From Phlegmacium glaucopus (taxonomy: Eukaryota; Basidiomycota; Agaricomycetes; Agaricales; Cortinariaceae): a stretch of 64,000 nt of DNA. Below the pieces are notes generated by a model. The model saw nothing but the letters and a program-made list of their open reading frames with translations. It was not told the DNA's origin and searched no databases. Every line of letters starts with the position of its first letter. Position 1 is the first letter of the stretch. Below, piece after piece: positions 11,401-21,238 of this stretch. The translations under genes and the position numbers were made by a program. The DNA is taken from contig MU130623.1 of NCBI GenBank assembly GCA_015039465.1, forward strand, positions 241,402 through 305,401, written 5' to 3'.

Positions 11401-12152
11401 CCTCCGCTGTCGTCATTGGATCAGGAGGTGCTGAAACATCATTGTCGGTCTGATCCTTTAGGGTCTGGAAGTTCTCCAAGACACTCTCTTGCCATTGCAT
11501 ATATTGGCAAGCAGTAGAGTCACAATGCCGCAGTCAAAGATACACGCCAACCTGCCATAATTCTGCCGTCTGGAAATGAGTGCCGGTCCAAACTTCAATC
11601 CAATGGAACAGGTTGTCCATGTGTGTTAGTCGCATACAGGACCGGCAGAGTGGTTGTGCCCCGGAAACATTCCTTGCATCTCCATCGGCCAACCTGGTCA
11701 AAGCACCTCCCACAATGCTTGTAGGGCAAGGCTTCTCTGGACAGTAGGGCCTGGAGTAAACCATCAACATGGGATGCAAATTCCTGCATGTAAAATATTT
11801 GTTGCTTCCTTTCTTTTGTTGCTCCTGGCGGCGGCATGTCTGTGGTATCAACAAAGTTGGTATCGTTGTCTTGTGCCGTAAAGTCAGCATCTGCCGCCCA
11901 TGTGCCGTCTGCTGCTCCTCTTGCACCTCCAGTGGGTCCGGATGCCGATGCCGCATGTGGCCTCACAGATTGGCCCGTCTCCATGGGCTCATCCAATCTC
12001 ACTGGCACTTTGAATTTACGTTTGATAGACCCCGTCTCTGTCTGGACCTCCCTTCTCTCTATCATAACAGTATCAATTGTGTCGTCTTCGCCTTCAATGA
12101 GCTTTTGCCGCTTGTTTTTTCGTTTCACTGGTCGCACTGTGTGATGTTCCAT
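8489..12152 (-). pseudogene. KDZ-family transposase with CxC2-like cysteine cluster, decayed
   Basis: Starts MEHHTVRPVKRKNKRQK at 12152. A CxC2-like cluster follows (CGRCFDQVGRWRCKEC, then in another frame CRSCMRL...HWIEVWTGTHF), then the KDZ core: WMDENRWVYRCFFVADGNFK, MYDIACQYFIHLQDR, HVHTHKEACFFGYAS, GEILESLWSNLNTI. The C-terminal block is VHWLRARAQNKRW...YEMLWSVRYFLHKAQ. Such proteins are the presumed transposases of Kyakuja-Dileera-Zisupton elements of basidiomycetes. In-frame TGA stops lie at 9559, 9709, 10393, 10432, 10537 and 11534. Frameshifts are evident near 11665 (inside the Cys cluster) and about 10985. It is therefore a pseudogene, though the family signature is clear. Confidence 0.85.
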
Positions 12153-12362
12153 GATATCTATAATACGCTATCACAGACTGTAGATTCTTTTGACAATAAA
12201 GGTAGAGACAAAGATAGTTATCAATTATTGATGGGGGATGTGGAATCAGGCCAGACACTAGCCTCACGGCCCACACGAGGTAAACTGCATGTTCAACACA
12301 TGGCTTTTCATATTTTCATAGTTCCCAGTCAAACTAAATTTGTTATCTTTGTATCATTCCCA
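12153..12362. promoter_or_regulatory. Divergent intergenic region of the KDZ element
   Basis: A 210-bp space between the start of the KDZ transposase (minus) and the presumed start of the companion gene (plus). It is the only place for a shared promoter within the element. No clear TATA box was identified. Confidence 0.3.
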
Positions 12363-13372
12363 TGTCCACCATTCCTCCCAAACCCTGACAGCCACGCAAA
12401 GATGGTCAGTACACCCAGATGGAAAAGGAGATAATTGGGAAATACAAGGAAGAATATCGATCATTATCTACTCGAGAGCTACGGGGACAATTAATGTGTG
12501 AAAGAATCTTGCCTGTGATCTTTAATTACTGGAATGATCACGGTAATGCCCCGATGACTGAGGAAGAATGGAGCTCATGACAACGGGTTGTGTTTCTCTT
12601 ATTCTATATGAAAGAAGCTTATTACTGATATTCAACAATATTGTCATAGAATTTGGCTACCTGGATCCGAAACAACTGGCGTCCTATTGGGACCACGATA
12701 GAACAGAAGTCCACAACAATTATGGTGAATCCATTAAATATTGTCTGGGAGCTGCATCGAGCCACAGTCAAACTAGAACTCAAATCAATGTTGGACATGA
12801 CTTCTCTCAATTTGGGAGATCTCACAGTGTTTGAGCGATGCACAACTGCGTGCAAGAATATTCTGGAAAGGATGGATGTTGAGGAATGTGCAGCTTTTGA
12901 TGCCATAATACAGGGACGTAGAACTGGGGGGAACCCGGCAAATACTCAGCGTGCATGAGTATGTTTTTGTTTGATGCAGCACAAGTTGCTAAGAGTGTCG
13001 AAGCCGGGCAGACAAACACGGTGATGAAATAGTCCGTAAATGGGCCGATGAGCGGTGGTTGGATATGGGAATGTGGACAGTTGTTTTTACAGTCCATACT
13101 GATTCGCAAGGCCGCTTGGCCGCTGATTGGTGAGTACTGATGCTACACAATATCTGACTTATGTTGATGATAGCCTGCATCGACCGCATGCCAAGCAGTC
13201 ATGAAGATATTGCCAAATGCATGGGTTTTAAGGGCCAAGCATTTGTAGAAAGACATAATGATAAGGTGAAAGAGATGACAAGGGTGTTATTAGATTTTGT
13301 CAAATCCATGCAAGCTAGACAAGGGCAATCGTCAGGGAGGGTGAATGAGGTAGGAGCAGGCGGTGAGCCGGT
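12363..13372 (+). pseudogene. KDZ-element divergent companion gene, truncated by copia B
   Basis: A plus-strand multi-exon gene starting near MSTIPPKP at 12363. Recognisable exons read MEKEIIGKYKEEYRSLSTRE (about 12418), then after an intron IRNNWRPIGTTIEQKS...ELHRATVKLELKSMLDMTS (12653-12955), then KWADERWLDMGMWTVVFTVH (about 13035-13125), then CIDRMPSSHEDIAKCMGFKG (about 13170-13372). TGA stops interrupt the frame at 12386 and 12578. Its last exon is cut at 13372 by copia fragment B. I do not know its function. Its divergent pairing with the KDZ transposase suggests it is element cargo. Confidence 0.55.
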
Positions 13373-14092
13373 TATTAAAATAAGTGTTCTCAGCGACGAG
13401 CAGTTGAGAACGACACTATATAATTACTATTACCTATTAAAATAAGTGTTCTAAATGATATTAAATGAACATAGTAATGAATGTATGAAATGAAAGACAT
13501 ACCTCAGCGACGAGCGGTTGAGAACGACGCTGAGGTGTTATGTGACAAAGTATGTAACGATAGTATGTGTACAAAAATGGAAAGAGACCGTATAATATTT
13601 CTATGCAATTTCAACACTCCCACTCGGTCGAGGTTCCATGCCTAGTAGATGAATGAAGTATGAATGTTTTTCACCTGTGAGAGCCTTTGTCAGTCCATCC
13701 GCTGCCATATGTTTCGTCGGGACATAATCAAGATTTATTTGTCCATCCGATATTGCGAAGCGAATGAAATGGTATCGAAGTTGGATGTGTTTTGTTCTCG
13801 GGTGTTCTCCAGGGTTCTTTGCCAATGCTATTGCACCTTGGTTATCTCCTAAAAGTGTTGTTGGTTGCATTTGTCAGAATCCGAGCTGTTCAAGTAGATT
13901 TCTTAACCAAATGACTTCTTGTGTCACTCATGTACAAGCCATGTACTCTGCTTCAGTTGAAGATAATGCTGGTGACAATTGTAACTTGCTGCTCCAGCTT
14001 ACGGCCGAACCACACATTTTGAAAACATATCCACCTGTCGAACGACGAGTATCAATTTCTCCAGCCCAATCCGAGTCTGTATATCCTAGTAT
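13373..14092 (-). mobile_element. Ty1-copia fragment B (3' LTR plus C-terminal pol)
   Basis: Holds LTR 13373-13616 (244 bp, same length as LTR A) and the RNase H end of pol. It is more diverged from copies A and C than they are from each other (for example CTAGTAGATGAATGAAGTATG instead of CTAATAGACGAATGAAATATG). It breaks off at 14092 inside the YTDSDWAG region. It therefore represents a separate insertion into the KDZ companion gene. Confidence 0.88.
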
Positions 14093-14200
14093 CAAGACTT
14101 TACACTCACCCACCAGTCCAATCAGAATCTGATCGGACTCCGAGTAGTCCAAGTAAAAACACCAAAAGTCCAAGTCCAGTCTGAGTCCAGTCCAAGTCTA

Positions 14201-14323
14201 GTCCGAGTCCAGTCCAAGTTGAGTCCGAGCTAAGTCCAAGTTGAGTCCGAGTCCAAGTAAAAAAATTGTTAGCTCGGACTCAGCTTGGACTTAGCTCGGA
14301 CTCAACTTGGACTGGACTCGGAC
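14201..14323. repeat. Long hairpin: 50-bp arms, 23-nt loop
   Basis: Arms 14201-14250 and 14274-14323 are reverse complements with a single mismatch. Each arm is built from short modules of the type GGACTCAACTTGGACT/AGTCCAAGTTGAGTCC. The same modules continue outward to about 14120 and 14335 with lower quality. This looks like a terminal or subterminal end of a DNA transposon. Confidence 0.85.
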
Positions 14324-14433
14324 TCAGATCAGAATCCATCTAAGTCAATATTCAAAGTAAATTCCAATCATATTTTTCAAGTCAAAGTATACAAAAATGT
14401 AACATTATATTTATACAGACTACAAACTAATAG

Positions 14434-14846
14434 TTAGTTATCCCTGTCACCATCACTGTCGCCACCACCACTGTCATCATCCCTATCACTGTCACTGTCA
14501 CTGTCACCATCACCATCATCATCACTGTCACTTCCAACTCTTTTCTTTATCTTTGCAAGAACATGTCTTGTATGATAAAAAAGCATTGCATGTAAGAACC
14601 AATTGAAATTTCCAGGTTTCATGCGTTTAAGTATGGACTCATATCCACCAAGCCAGGAGTTTAATTGTTCACATGCCTTAGATGTAAACAAATATTAAGA
14701 AAGTTTTGGTCTAAAAATTAAACTTGTACACACCTGTGTATTAAATGCTCTTTTATAATATGGTTTCCCTTTTTTATCATGTGCCACAACTACAAGATTT
14801 GGGGCAGAACCATTTGTTGGGGCAGGATTACACCATTTTCGACAAA
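14434..14846 (-). pseudogene. 3' end of a CxC6/KDZ-associated protein gene
   Basis: Two minus-strand exons joined across a GT-AG intron (about 14677-14733) read WCNPAPTNGSAPNLVVVAHD and then the C-terminal block NTQ-ACEQLNSWLGGYESILKR and FNWFLHAMLFYHTRHVL, followed by an Asp/Ser-repeat tail. The EQLNSWLGG...ESILKRM pattern is typical of the C-terminus of CxC-type proteins associated with KDZ transposons. The 5' part is cut off by copia copy C at 14844, so this is only a fragment. Confidence 0.55.
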
Positions 14847-14997
14847 TGAACATAGTAATGAATGTATGAAATGAAAGACATACCTCAGCGACGAGCGGTT
14901 GAGAACGACGCTGAGGTGTTATGTGACAAAGTATGTAACGATAGTATGTGTACAAAAATGGAAAGAGACCGTATAATATTTCTATGCAATTTCAACA
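14844..14997 (-). repeat. Copia 3' LTR of copy C, outer end missing
   Basis: Matches LTR A from AAATGAACATAG inward. The outermost ~90 bp present in LTRs A and B are absent, replaced by the CxC-type fragment. The truncation shows that copy C lost its original left target site. Confidence 0.85.
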
Positions 14998-17900
14998 CTC
15001 CCACTCGGTCGAGGTTCCATGCCTAATAGACGAATGAAATATGAATGTTTTTCACCTGTGAGAGCCTTTGTCAGTCCATCCGCTGCCATATGTTTCGTCG
15101 GGACATAATCAAGATTTATTTGTCCATCCGATATTGCGAAGCAAATGAAATGGTATCGAAGTTGGATGTGTTTTGTTCTCGGGTGATCTCCAGGGTTCTT
15201 TGCCAATGCTATCGCACCTTGGTTATCTCCTAAAAGTGTTGTTGGTTGCATTTGTCGGAATCTGAGCTGTTCAAGTAGATTTCTTAACCAAATGACTTCT
15301 TGTGTCGCTCGTGTACAAGCCATATACTCTGCTTCAGTTGAAGATAATGCTGGTGATGATTGTAACTTGCTGCTCCAGCTTACGGCCGAACCACACATTT
15401 TGAAAACATATCCGCCTGTCGAACGACAAGTATCAATTTCTCCAGCCCAATCCGAGTCGGTATATCCTAGTATGATTGTTGACAGCTCTTCTTCTTCATC
15501 TCCACGAAAAACCAGCCCCAAGTCTTTAGTTCCTCCCAAGTATCGTAGAATGTGTATTGCTTGTTGCCAATGTACTAGTCCGGGGTTTGAACTAAATTTA
15601 CTTAGTGCTCCCACTGTGAAGGCAATGTCTGGTCGTGTACCGAGCATTGTGTACATTAGTGTTCCGATGAGACTTTGATAAGGGTATGATCGCATAGCTT
15701 CCTTTTCAATATCCGTTTGTGGACAGTCATCTTTGGACAACTTGATTGCTGAGCTCAATGGGGTTGGATGTGAGCGACCGTCTGCGACATTATATCGTTC
15801 GAGCAATTCTTGAATGTATCGAGTTTGAAATAGTCGGATGATTCGACGATCTCTATCGTAGTTGATTTCGTGTCCTAGGATTTGTTTAATCGGACCCAGG
15901 TCCTTGATTTTGAAACGCAAGCTGAGTAATCGCTTATGTTCAGCCATGACGGATTGGTCGGTTCCAAGCAATCCCATGTCGTCGACGTAAACAGCTAGAA
16001 AGCAAATTATACCGTTGTTTCTGTATACATATATGCAGAAATCAGCATGGATGTGCTTATAGCCAATTTTTGCCAATTCAGTGTCGAGGAGGCTGTTCCA
16101 AACACGGGAAGCTTGTCTTAATCCATAGATTGAGTGGAGTAACTTAACAACCTTTCCGGAATAGGTTCCACATCCCTCTGGGAAACGAAGGTAAAGTTTG
16201 ACGTCTAGTAGACCATTTAGGAAAGCTGTTTCTACATCTAGATGATCGAAATAGAGACGTAGCCTTACTGCTAAGGCACAGAGGATGTGAATTGAAGTAA
16301 GTTTTACAACCGGGGCAAAAGTTTCGTCGAAGTCGATTCCGGGCATCTGGTAGTAACCTTTTGCAACTATTCGAGCTTTGTAACGCTCTATTGTTCCATC
16401 AGCGTTACGTTTGATTCTGAAGACAAATTTTGCATCGATAGCTTTACGGCCAGGTGGAAGGGAATTTTGTTCTTTGAACGTACCCATTTTTTTGAGCGAC
16501 TGTAATTCCGATTGTATAGCCTCATTCCAATGATCAGCATTGGTACGACTCATTGCCTCTGCGTATGTCTGTGGATCTTGAGAAAAACCTGATGAAGCTG
16601 CTGAGGCTGCATACACTCGCGCTATTTCCGCATATGCTGCTGCAATTTCAGGGTCTTCTTCAATGATTTCTTCATCAAGTGTTGGCACTTGAAGCGGAGG
16701 CAGTGATGGATTCGGTTCGATTGGATCATTGATTGGTGAGGTAGGTGATTGTCTAAAGCGTTCTGGAAGTTGACGAGTACGTGGACCTTCAATATCGGGT
16801 GGTGGTCCCAGTAATTCAATTTCTGTTCTTCGACGTCTATGGGGTTGTACATGTGGCAAAGGTGCTGGTTGTTGATTTTCCGGAGACCAAGGACGAATGT
16901 GCGTGTCTTCGTTTTTGAGATCTTCAAGGTGAGTATTAGCTTCTTGTTCTAGAATACTCTTTCTTTGGTATCCGGTATTCTCATCATTCCACCCGTCTCC
17001 AACTCGTGTGATCCCAGAATTGTTTATGGCATTTTCTCCATTCCAGATGATCTCGGTTAGATCAACTTTCTTTTCTGGGATGGATGGGGGCTTTAATCAT
17101 TCATCAAAGATGACGTCTCGTGAGATAAACATGCACCGTTGCTTTGGATCCCAGAGTCAATAAGCTTTTGTACCCGGTTCGTATCCCATCATTACACATT
17201 TCCTTGTTTTTGAATCTAGCTTAGTGCGCCTTTCCTTTGGGATGTGGGCATATGCTGGGCAGCCAAACGGACGGTATTGTGTAATATGTGGTTTATTGCC
17301 TGTCCAAGCCTCGTGTGGGGTCTTATCGGGTAACCGAGAGGCTGGTGACCGATTTATCAGGTATACTGCCGTAGTTACTGCATGTTCCCAAAAGCCCTTG
17401 GAAATGTTGGAATCATGTAGCATTGCGCGTGCACGTTCGACAATAATTCGATTCATTACTTCAGATAGTCCATTTTGTTCAGGTGTGTATGGTGCGGTTT
17501 TTTCGTGTATTATTCCACAGTTTTTGAGAAAGCCTTCAAATTCAAATGATGTATATTCTCCACCGTTGTCAGTACGAAAGACTTTGATTGTCTGGCCAGC
17601 TTGGTTTTCAGCCATTACTTTAAACTCTTTGAACGCTGCGAGTGAATCACTTTTGTGTCGCAATGTGTACAGCCAGGTGTGACGAGTATGATCATCTGTG
17701 AAAGTAATAAAGTATTGCTTTCCTGCGATGCTGAATGGAAGTGGACCGCATACGTCTGAATGTATCATATTTAATTTATGACGAGCTATTTTGTTGGAAG
17801 GAGGGAACGGATGTCTGTGTTGTTTTCCATGTATACAAGCTTCACATAGGTCTATTCGTCCATCTACAAGTAATACTCCATCAACCATGCCCTTGTCAAT

Positions 17901-19469
17901 GAGTCGTTTGACGTTATCATGACTGAGATGGCCTAGACGATGATGTAGAACATTAATGTCAATTTTTGTGGATGAGTGAGCGAGGTTTGCGTACTCCTTT
18001 GAGACTATTGGACGAGCTAGAAGTCTATAAAGACCTCCTGAAGTTTTGAGGGCGTGAGCTACTACGCGTCGAGTATTCGGAGCCAGTACGTAGCAGTCTT
18101 CATCTTTGAAGAGCAGTACATGCTTGGCATTGGTGAAGCGCGAGACCAAGAGTAGCGTGGTTGCCAGAGCTGGGACGTACAGGGCTTCAGTGATGGCCGC
18201 TGGAACAACCGCATGAGGTGTGTCCATTAGGTATTGTAACGTGCCTATACCTTCGGCTTTGATAACTGATGCGTCGCCTAAATGTATGGAGATCGGCCTT
18301 TCGAGGCATTTGAACGTATCGTTTTGGAACCAATCACGGCGAGGGCTGAGATGACGAGAGCATGCTGAGTCGACAAAAGACTCATCTTTCGAGGTTTTGG
18401 TCAGGAATGCAGAGATGGGCGAATGAGACATAAACGCATCGTCATGTGCTAAGAAGACATGGATGGAGCCATCATCTAGGAGTTGTGTCGAGGAAGAAGG
18501 GAATTCGGCGAGAATAGACGCAAGCGCTGCGTTTTCAGCCTCCTGTGGGTCAGGAGGCTCGGTTGCGATGTTGGCCTTAGCCGATTTTCCCTTGCAACAC
18601 CCTTTTGTCAATTCCATACTCCCACTGGCTTCGGCAGCCTTCTTCTTTCGGCATTCGTCATCTGTATGACCCGTGTATCCACAATAACCACATCTAACCA
18701 TAGATTTCTTTTTCGATTGATTCTTTTTTGAAAATCGAGATGAGGTTGAGGCGGCCATGGCTGTGTTCGAATCTGGACCATTTAGGCGCTGGTACTGGAC
18801 TAGACACCTTTTAACTACGTCTTCGGATTTGAGTGGGCTCGATTCGGTAACTGATTGAAGTAGCGAGACAGTGAGGGATTCCCAGGTTACAGAGTCGCAT
18901 GGAAGTGACATTAGTAGTAGCTGAGCTAGAAACTCGTCGTCAAAAGCTTTGAGTCCTAATTTCTGGTTTTCCAAAATGATGGTATTGAAATGAGCGTTTA
19001 AATCTTCGCCTTCAACATATTTTCTCTCAAGCATGCCCATCTTTATGTAGAACGTGGTTAGACCTGTGTTGATGTTTGCATGTTGGGTTTTGATTGCGGC
19101 CCAAACGTCTTTCGCAGTAGTTTTCTCCTTGAAATGAACAAGCTGTTCCGGTTCTACTGATTGAGTGATAATTCCGATAGCTCAATCGTTTCGTCGTAGG
19201 GCTTCGTTGTAGTGACGAACATCTTCACGGTACTCTCGACGAAACTTATTGTGTTCTGCGAGCTTTGCAGCGTCAGCGCGGATGGCGAGTAAGGGTTCTC
19301 CTGGGTCCTCGGGTATGCTGAGTGAGATCTCTTCTCCAGAGCATAGCCTCCAGACTCCATGTTTCATAAGTTCGGCCTTAATATAGATTTCCCAAGTATG
19401 GAAGTTGCCATGATTAAGTTTTTTGAAGTTACGAGAGTCGGAGGAAGTGAGGTTGTCAGAATTTGACAT
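14982..19469 (-). pseudogene. Copia gag-pol polyprotein, three in-frame TGA stops
   Basis: Starts MSNSDNLTSSDSRNFKKLNH at 19469. Domains in order: gag; zinc knuckle CGYCGYTGHTDDEC; protease FVDSACSRH; GAG-pre-integrase HHRLGHLSHDNVKRL with CEACIHGKQH; integrase with DVCGP, FRTDNGGEY and NGLSEVMNR (D, D, E); RT with LDVETAFLNG, GLRQASRVWN and YVDD; RNase H with YTDSDWAG, STEAEYMA and DNQGAIALAK. The C-terminus overlaps the LTR. TGA stops at 19182 (gag), 17157 (KAY-stop-LWDP) and 17097 (FDE-stop-LKPP) would each be CGA (Arg) by one transition. Otherwise the frame is remarkably intact, suggesting a fairly recent copy. Confidence 0.93.
14998..15007 (-). promoter_or_regulatory. Polypurine tract next to the 3' LTR
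   Basis: On the minus strand GAGTGGGAG directly precedes the LTR start TGTTGAAATT. This is the expected plus-strand primer position for a copia element. The same tract is present in copies A and B. Confidence 0.6.
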
Positions 19470-19616
19470 GGAGTGGGAATTATGATGTTATATGTCGCGA
19501 GAAGCTGCTATTATTCGAGAGGTGGCAAGGAATGTGCGTGATATGTCTGAAGTTCAGAGAATACGTGGATTCTTGCTGATGCTTCGAGATTATGTGGCAC
19601 TGCTTAGAGGTGGTTT

Positions 19617-19631
19617 CCGGGGCCCATAACC
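19617..19631 (-). promoter_or_regulatory. Primer-binding site complementary to the initiator tRNA-Met anticodon arm
   Basis: The minus strand immediately after the 5' LTR reads GGTTATGGGCCCCGG. Its complement CCGGGGCCCATAACC contains the CAU anticodon and flanking stem of an initiator methionine tRNA. As in Drosophila copia, this fits priming by an internal tRNA fragment instead of the tRNA 3' end. Confidence 0.7.
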
Positions 19632-19813
19632 TATTAAAATAAGTGTTCTAAATGATATTAAATGAACATAGTAATGAATGTATGAAATGAAAGACATACC
19701 TCAGCGACGAGCGGTTGAGAACGACGCTGAGGTGTTATGTGACAAAGTATGTAATGATAGTATGTGTACAAAAATGGAAAGAGACCGTATAATATTTCTA
19801 TGCAATTTCAACA
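19632..19813 (-). repeat. Copia 5' LTR (182 bp)
   Basis: Minus strand TGTTGAAATTGC...CTTATTTTAATA. It contains an imperfect hairpin with perfect 9-bp outer arms (ACCTCAGCG/CGCTGAGGT). It lacks the 62-bp extension of LTRs A and B. Confidence 0.88.
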
Positions 19814-19818
19814 ACAGT
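19814..19818. repeat. Target-site duplication, right copy (ACAGT)
   Basis: Identical to 1743-1747, directly outside the right LTR end. The host exon resumes here. Confidence 0.8.
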
Positions 19819-20966
19819 TCGAGGAAACCGGGTGAGTACAATCTGCCTTACTCCACTCTCTAGCTCCTTAAAACTTACTACACTACCGAATAGACAACCA
19901 CAGTCAAAATTCTTGAGCCAGTTCCGGTTGAAAAATCATCCAGCAGTTGTTGTGTCAAGAAGGTCAAGTACACATTCTCCTCACTTCCATTTCCTCGTGG
20001 GGCCGCAAACATTACCTACTCTCACGAGTGGAGGAGATCCTTCAAAACGACCCTCATTCATTGGGCTGCAACACTTGAAGACCCGTTTGGAACGAACGCA
20101 GTCATGGAAGACATCATTACGGAAGTATGGAGGACTGTATTTCCCTCCATCGCAAATGAAGTAGTTGGTAGCAGTCGTGAGGCCATTGTTCATGTAGTAA
20201 GTTCTTATTTTTCATAGTCAGTTCTTTCAAATGCCCTCTAATCCTTGGAGTTTAGGCAGGCAATGCCCTTACTGACTGGCGCAGCTCAATGGGTAAGGAG
20301 AGACTTTGTCTTGTCCTCCAGGCCCCCAACGAAGCGGGGGTGACGCAAGAAGATGCACCAAGCGCTGCAGAGTATTACCTCAAAAACTACCGTTTTATTT
20401 ACCAAAACCCTGATGATAACAAAGTACGTTCCCTTCAACTTCCTCGTCATGGATCTCTTCTGACATTATGTACCACAGGGGAACAAGGGGGCATTTTTAA
20501 ACCCCCTTGTCACAGCATGTCTCGCAGCTCACCTTAAGAAGACACTCAACAATGTTATTCAGTATGGATATCCGGTGGGGGCTCTTGCGATTGCAACTGC
20601 TGTCGTATGTTGGTATTCATGCTAATACAATCAATGCTGGCTAATGTTTTTTACTGTAGCTCGAACGTGGGCTTGAGTTGATCAAAGCAGGCCACATTGG
20701 ACTCGACGGTCGTGACACCTGTGACAACGACACCATTGCTGCCAAAAAACGCAAAGTAAATCGGTACGCAGGGTACACAGATGCGGTGTGGGGTGGGAAA
20801 ACCCGTGGGTGGGCAGCGTCAACCGCCCGTCTTGATGACACAAAGTGGAGAGTCATTCTCCATGCTGCAGTCGATAAGATGGACTGGAACGCTGACGATG
20901 GTGATGTAGAGGAAGGCACTGGCAGTGGTGGGACATTTGATCCCCGTTCTTTGATTGAAATTTGGT
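19819..20966 (+). pseudogene. 3' half of the split gene (DUF6532-like C-terminus)
   Basis: Continues the gene at 356-1747. Exon end TVRGNR with donor GTGAGT; exon from about 19893 (TTTVKILEPV..., SHEWRRSFKTTLIHWAATLE, VWRTVFPSIANEVVG); exon from about 20257 (AGNALTDWRSSMGKE, APSAAEYYLKNYRFIYQNPDD); exon from about 20480 (GAFLNPLVTACLAAHLKK, GYPVGALAIATAV); last exon from about 20660 (LERGLELIKAGHIGLDG) ending ...SLIEIW. All junctions are phase-consistent GT-AG introns. The pattern FIYxxPD, GAFxxxLV, PVGALAIA.AVERxL is like basidiomycete DUF6532-type proteins of unknown function. The final TGG-TGA may instead be a splice donor (GGTGAGT), so the 3' end is uncertain. Confidence 0.62.
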
Positions 20967-21238
20967 GAGTCGGTTACTATTACTATGGTTCCGAGACGAG
21001 TTCTAGTGCTCATGAGGGTACAATTAGACTCGGATTATGTTGCAAGTTGGCTGGGATAAACTCTATACTCTATGCATGCCCTTGAATATTATGCTACCAT
21101 ATTATACTGGACCACCTAAGGATACTAGTGGACTGTTTAATAATAATTTTCATTGGTTATTTGTGAAAACGAACAAAGAGTAAGGGATTTCAATCTACTT
21201 GTACCAGTGAGCTACACTAGACCTAGCTTGGAGAACTG

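Larger units (their letters stand above)
1748..19813. mobile_element. Nested transposon cluster inserted in a gene (18066 bp)
   Basis: A composite insertion bounded by copia LTR ends on both sides and by the ACAGT duplication. From left to right it holds copia fragment A (1748-3022), an A25 tract, two inverted LTR-like modules with a LINE fragment between them (3048-6605), a KDZ transposon with companion ORFs (about 5570-13372), copia fragment B (13373-14092), a hairpin-bearing segment with a CxC-type ORF (14093-14843), and copia copy C (14844-19813). The overlap of copies A and C means that a single simple insertion cannot explain the structure. Later nesting and recombination between copia copies is the likely history. 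Confidence 0.8.
14844..19813 (-). mobile_element. Ty1-copia retrotransposon copy C, nearly complete
   Basis: A near-full-length minus-strand element. It has a 3' LTR truncated at its outer end (14844-14997), a polypurine tract, gag-pol, a primer-binding site at 19617-19631 and an intact 182-bp 5' LTR (19632-19813). The order gag, zinc knuckle, protease, integrase, RT, RNase H (integrase before RT) defines it as copia rather than gypsy. At least three TGA stops in gag-pol make it non-autonomous. Confidence 0.93.

Noticed and set aside
13368..13372. CCGGT as a possible target duplication of copia B
   Set aside because: The right end of B is lost at 14092, so no second copy can be paired.
14434..14530. 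TCACTGTCAC/CATCAT runs as a microsatellite or SD-repeat gene
   Set aside because: They encode the Asp/Ser tail of the CxC-type fragment. Simple codon repetition, no separate feature.
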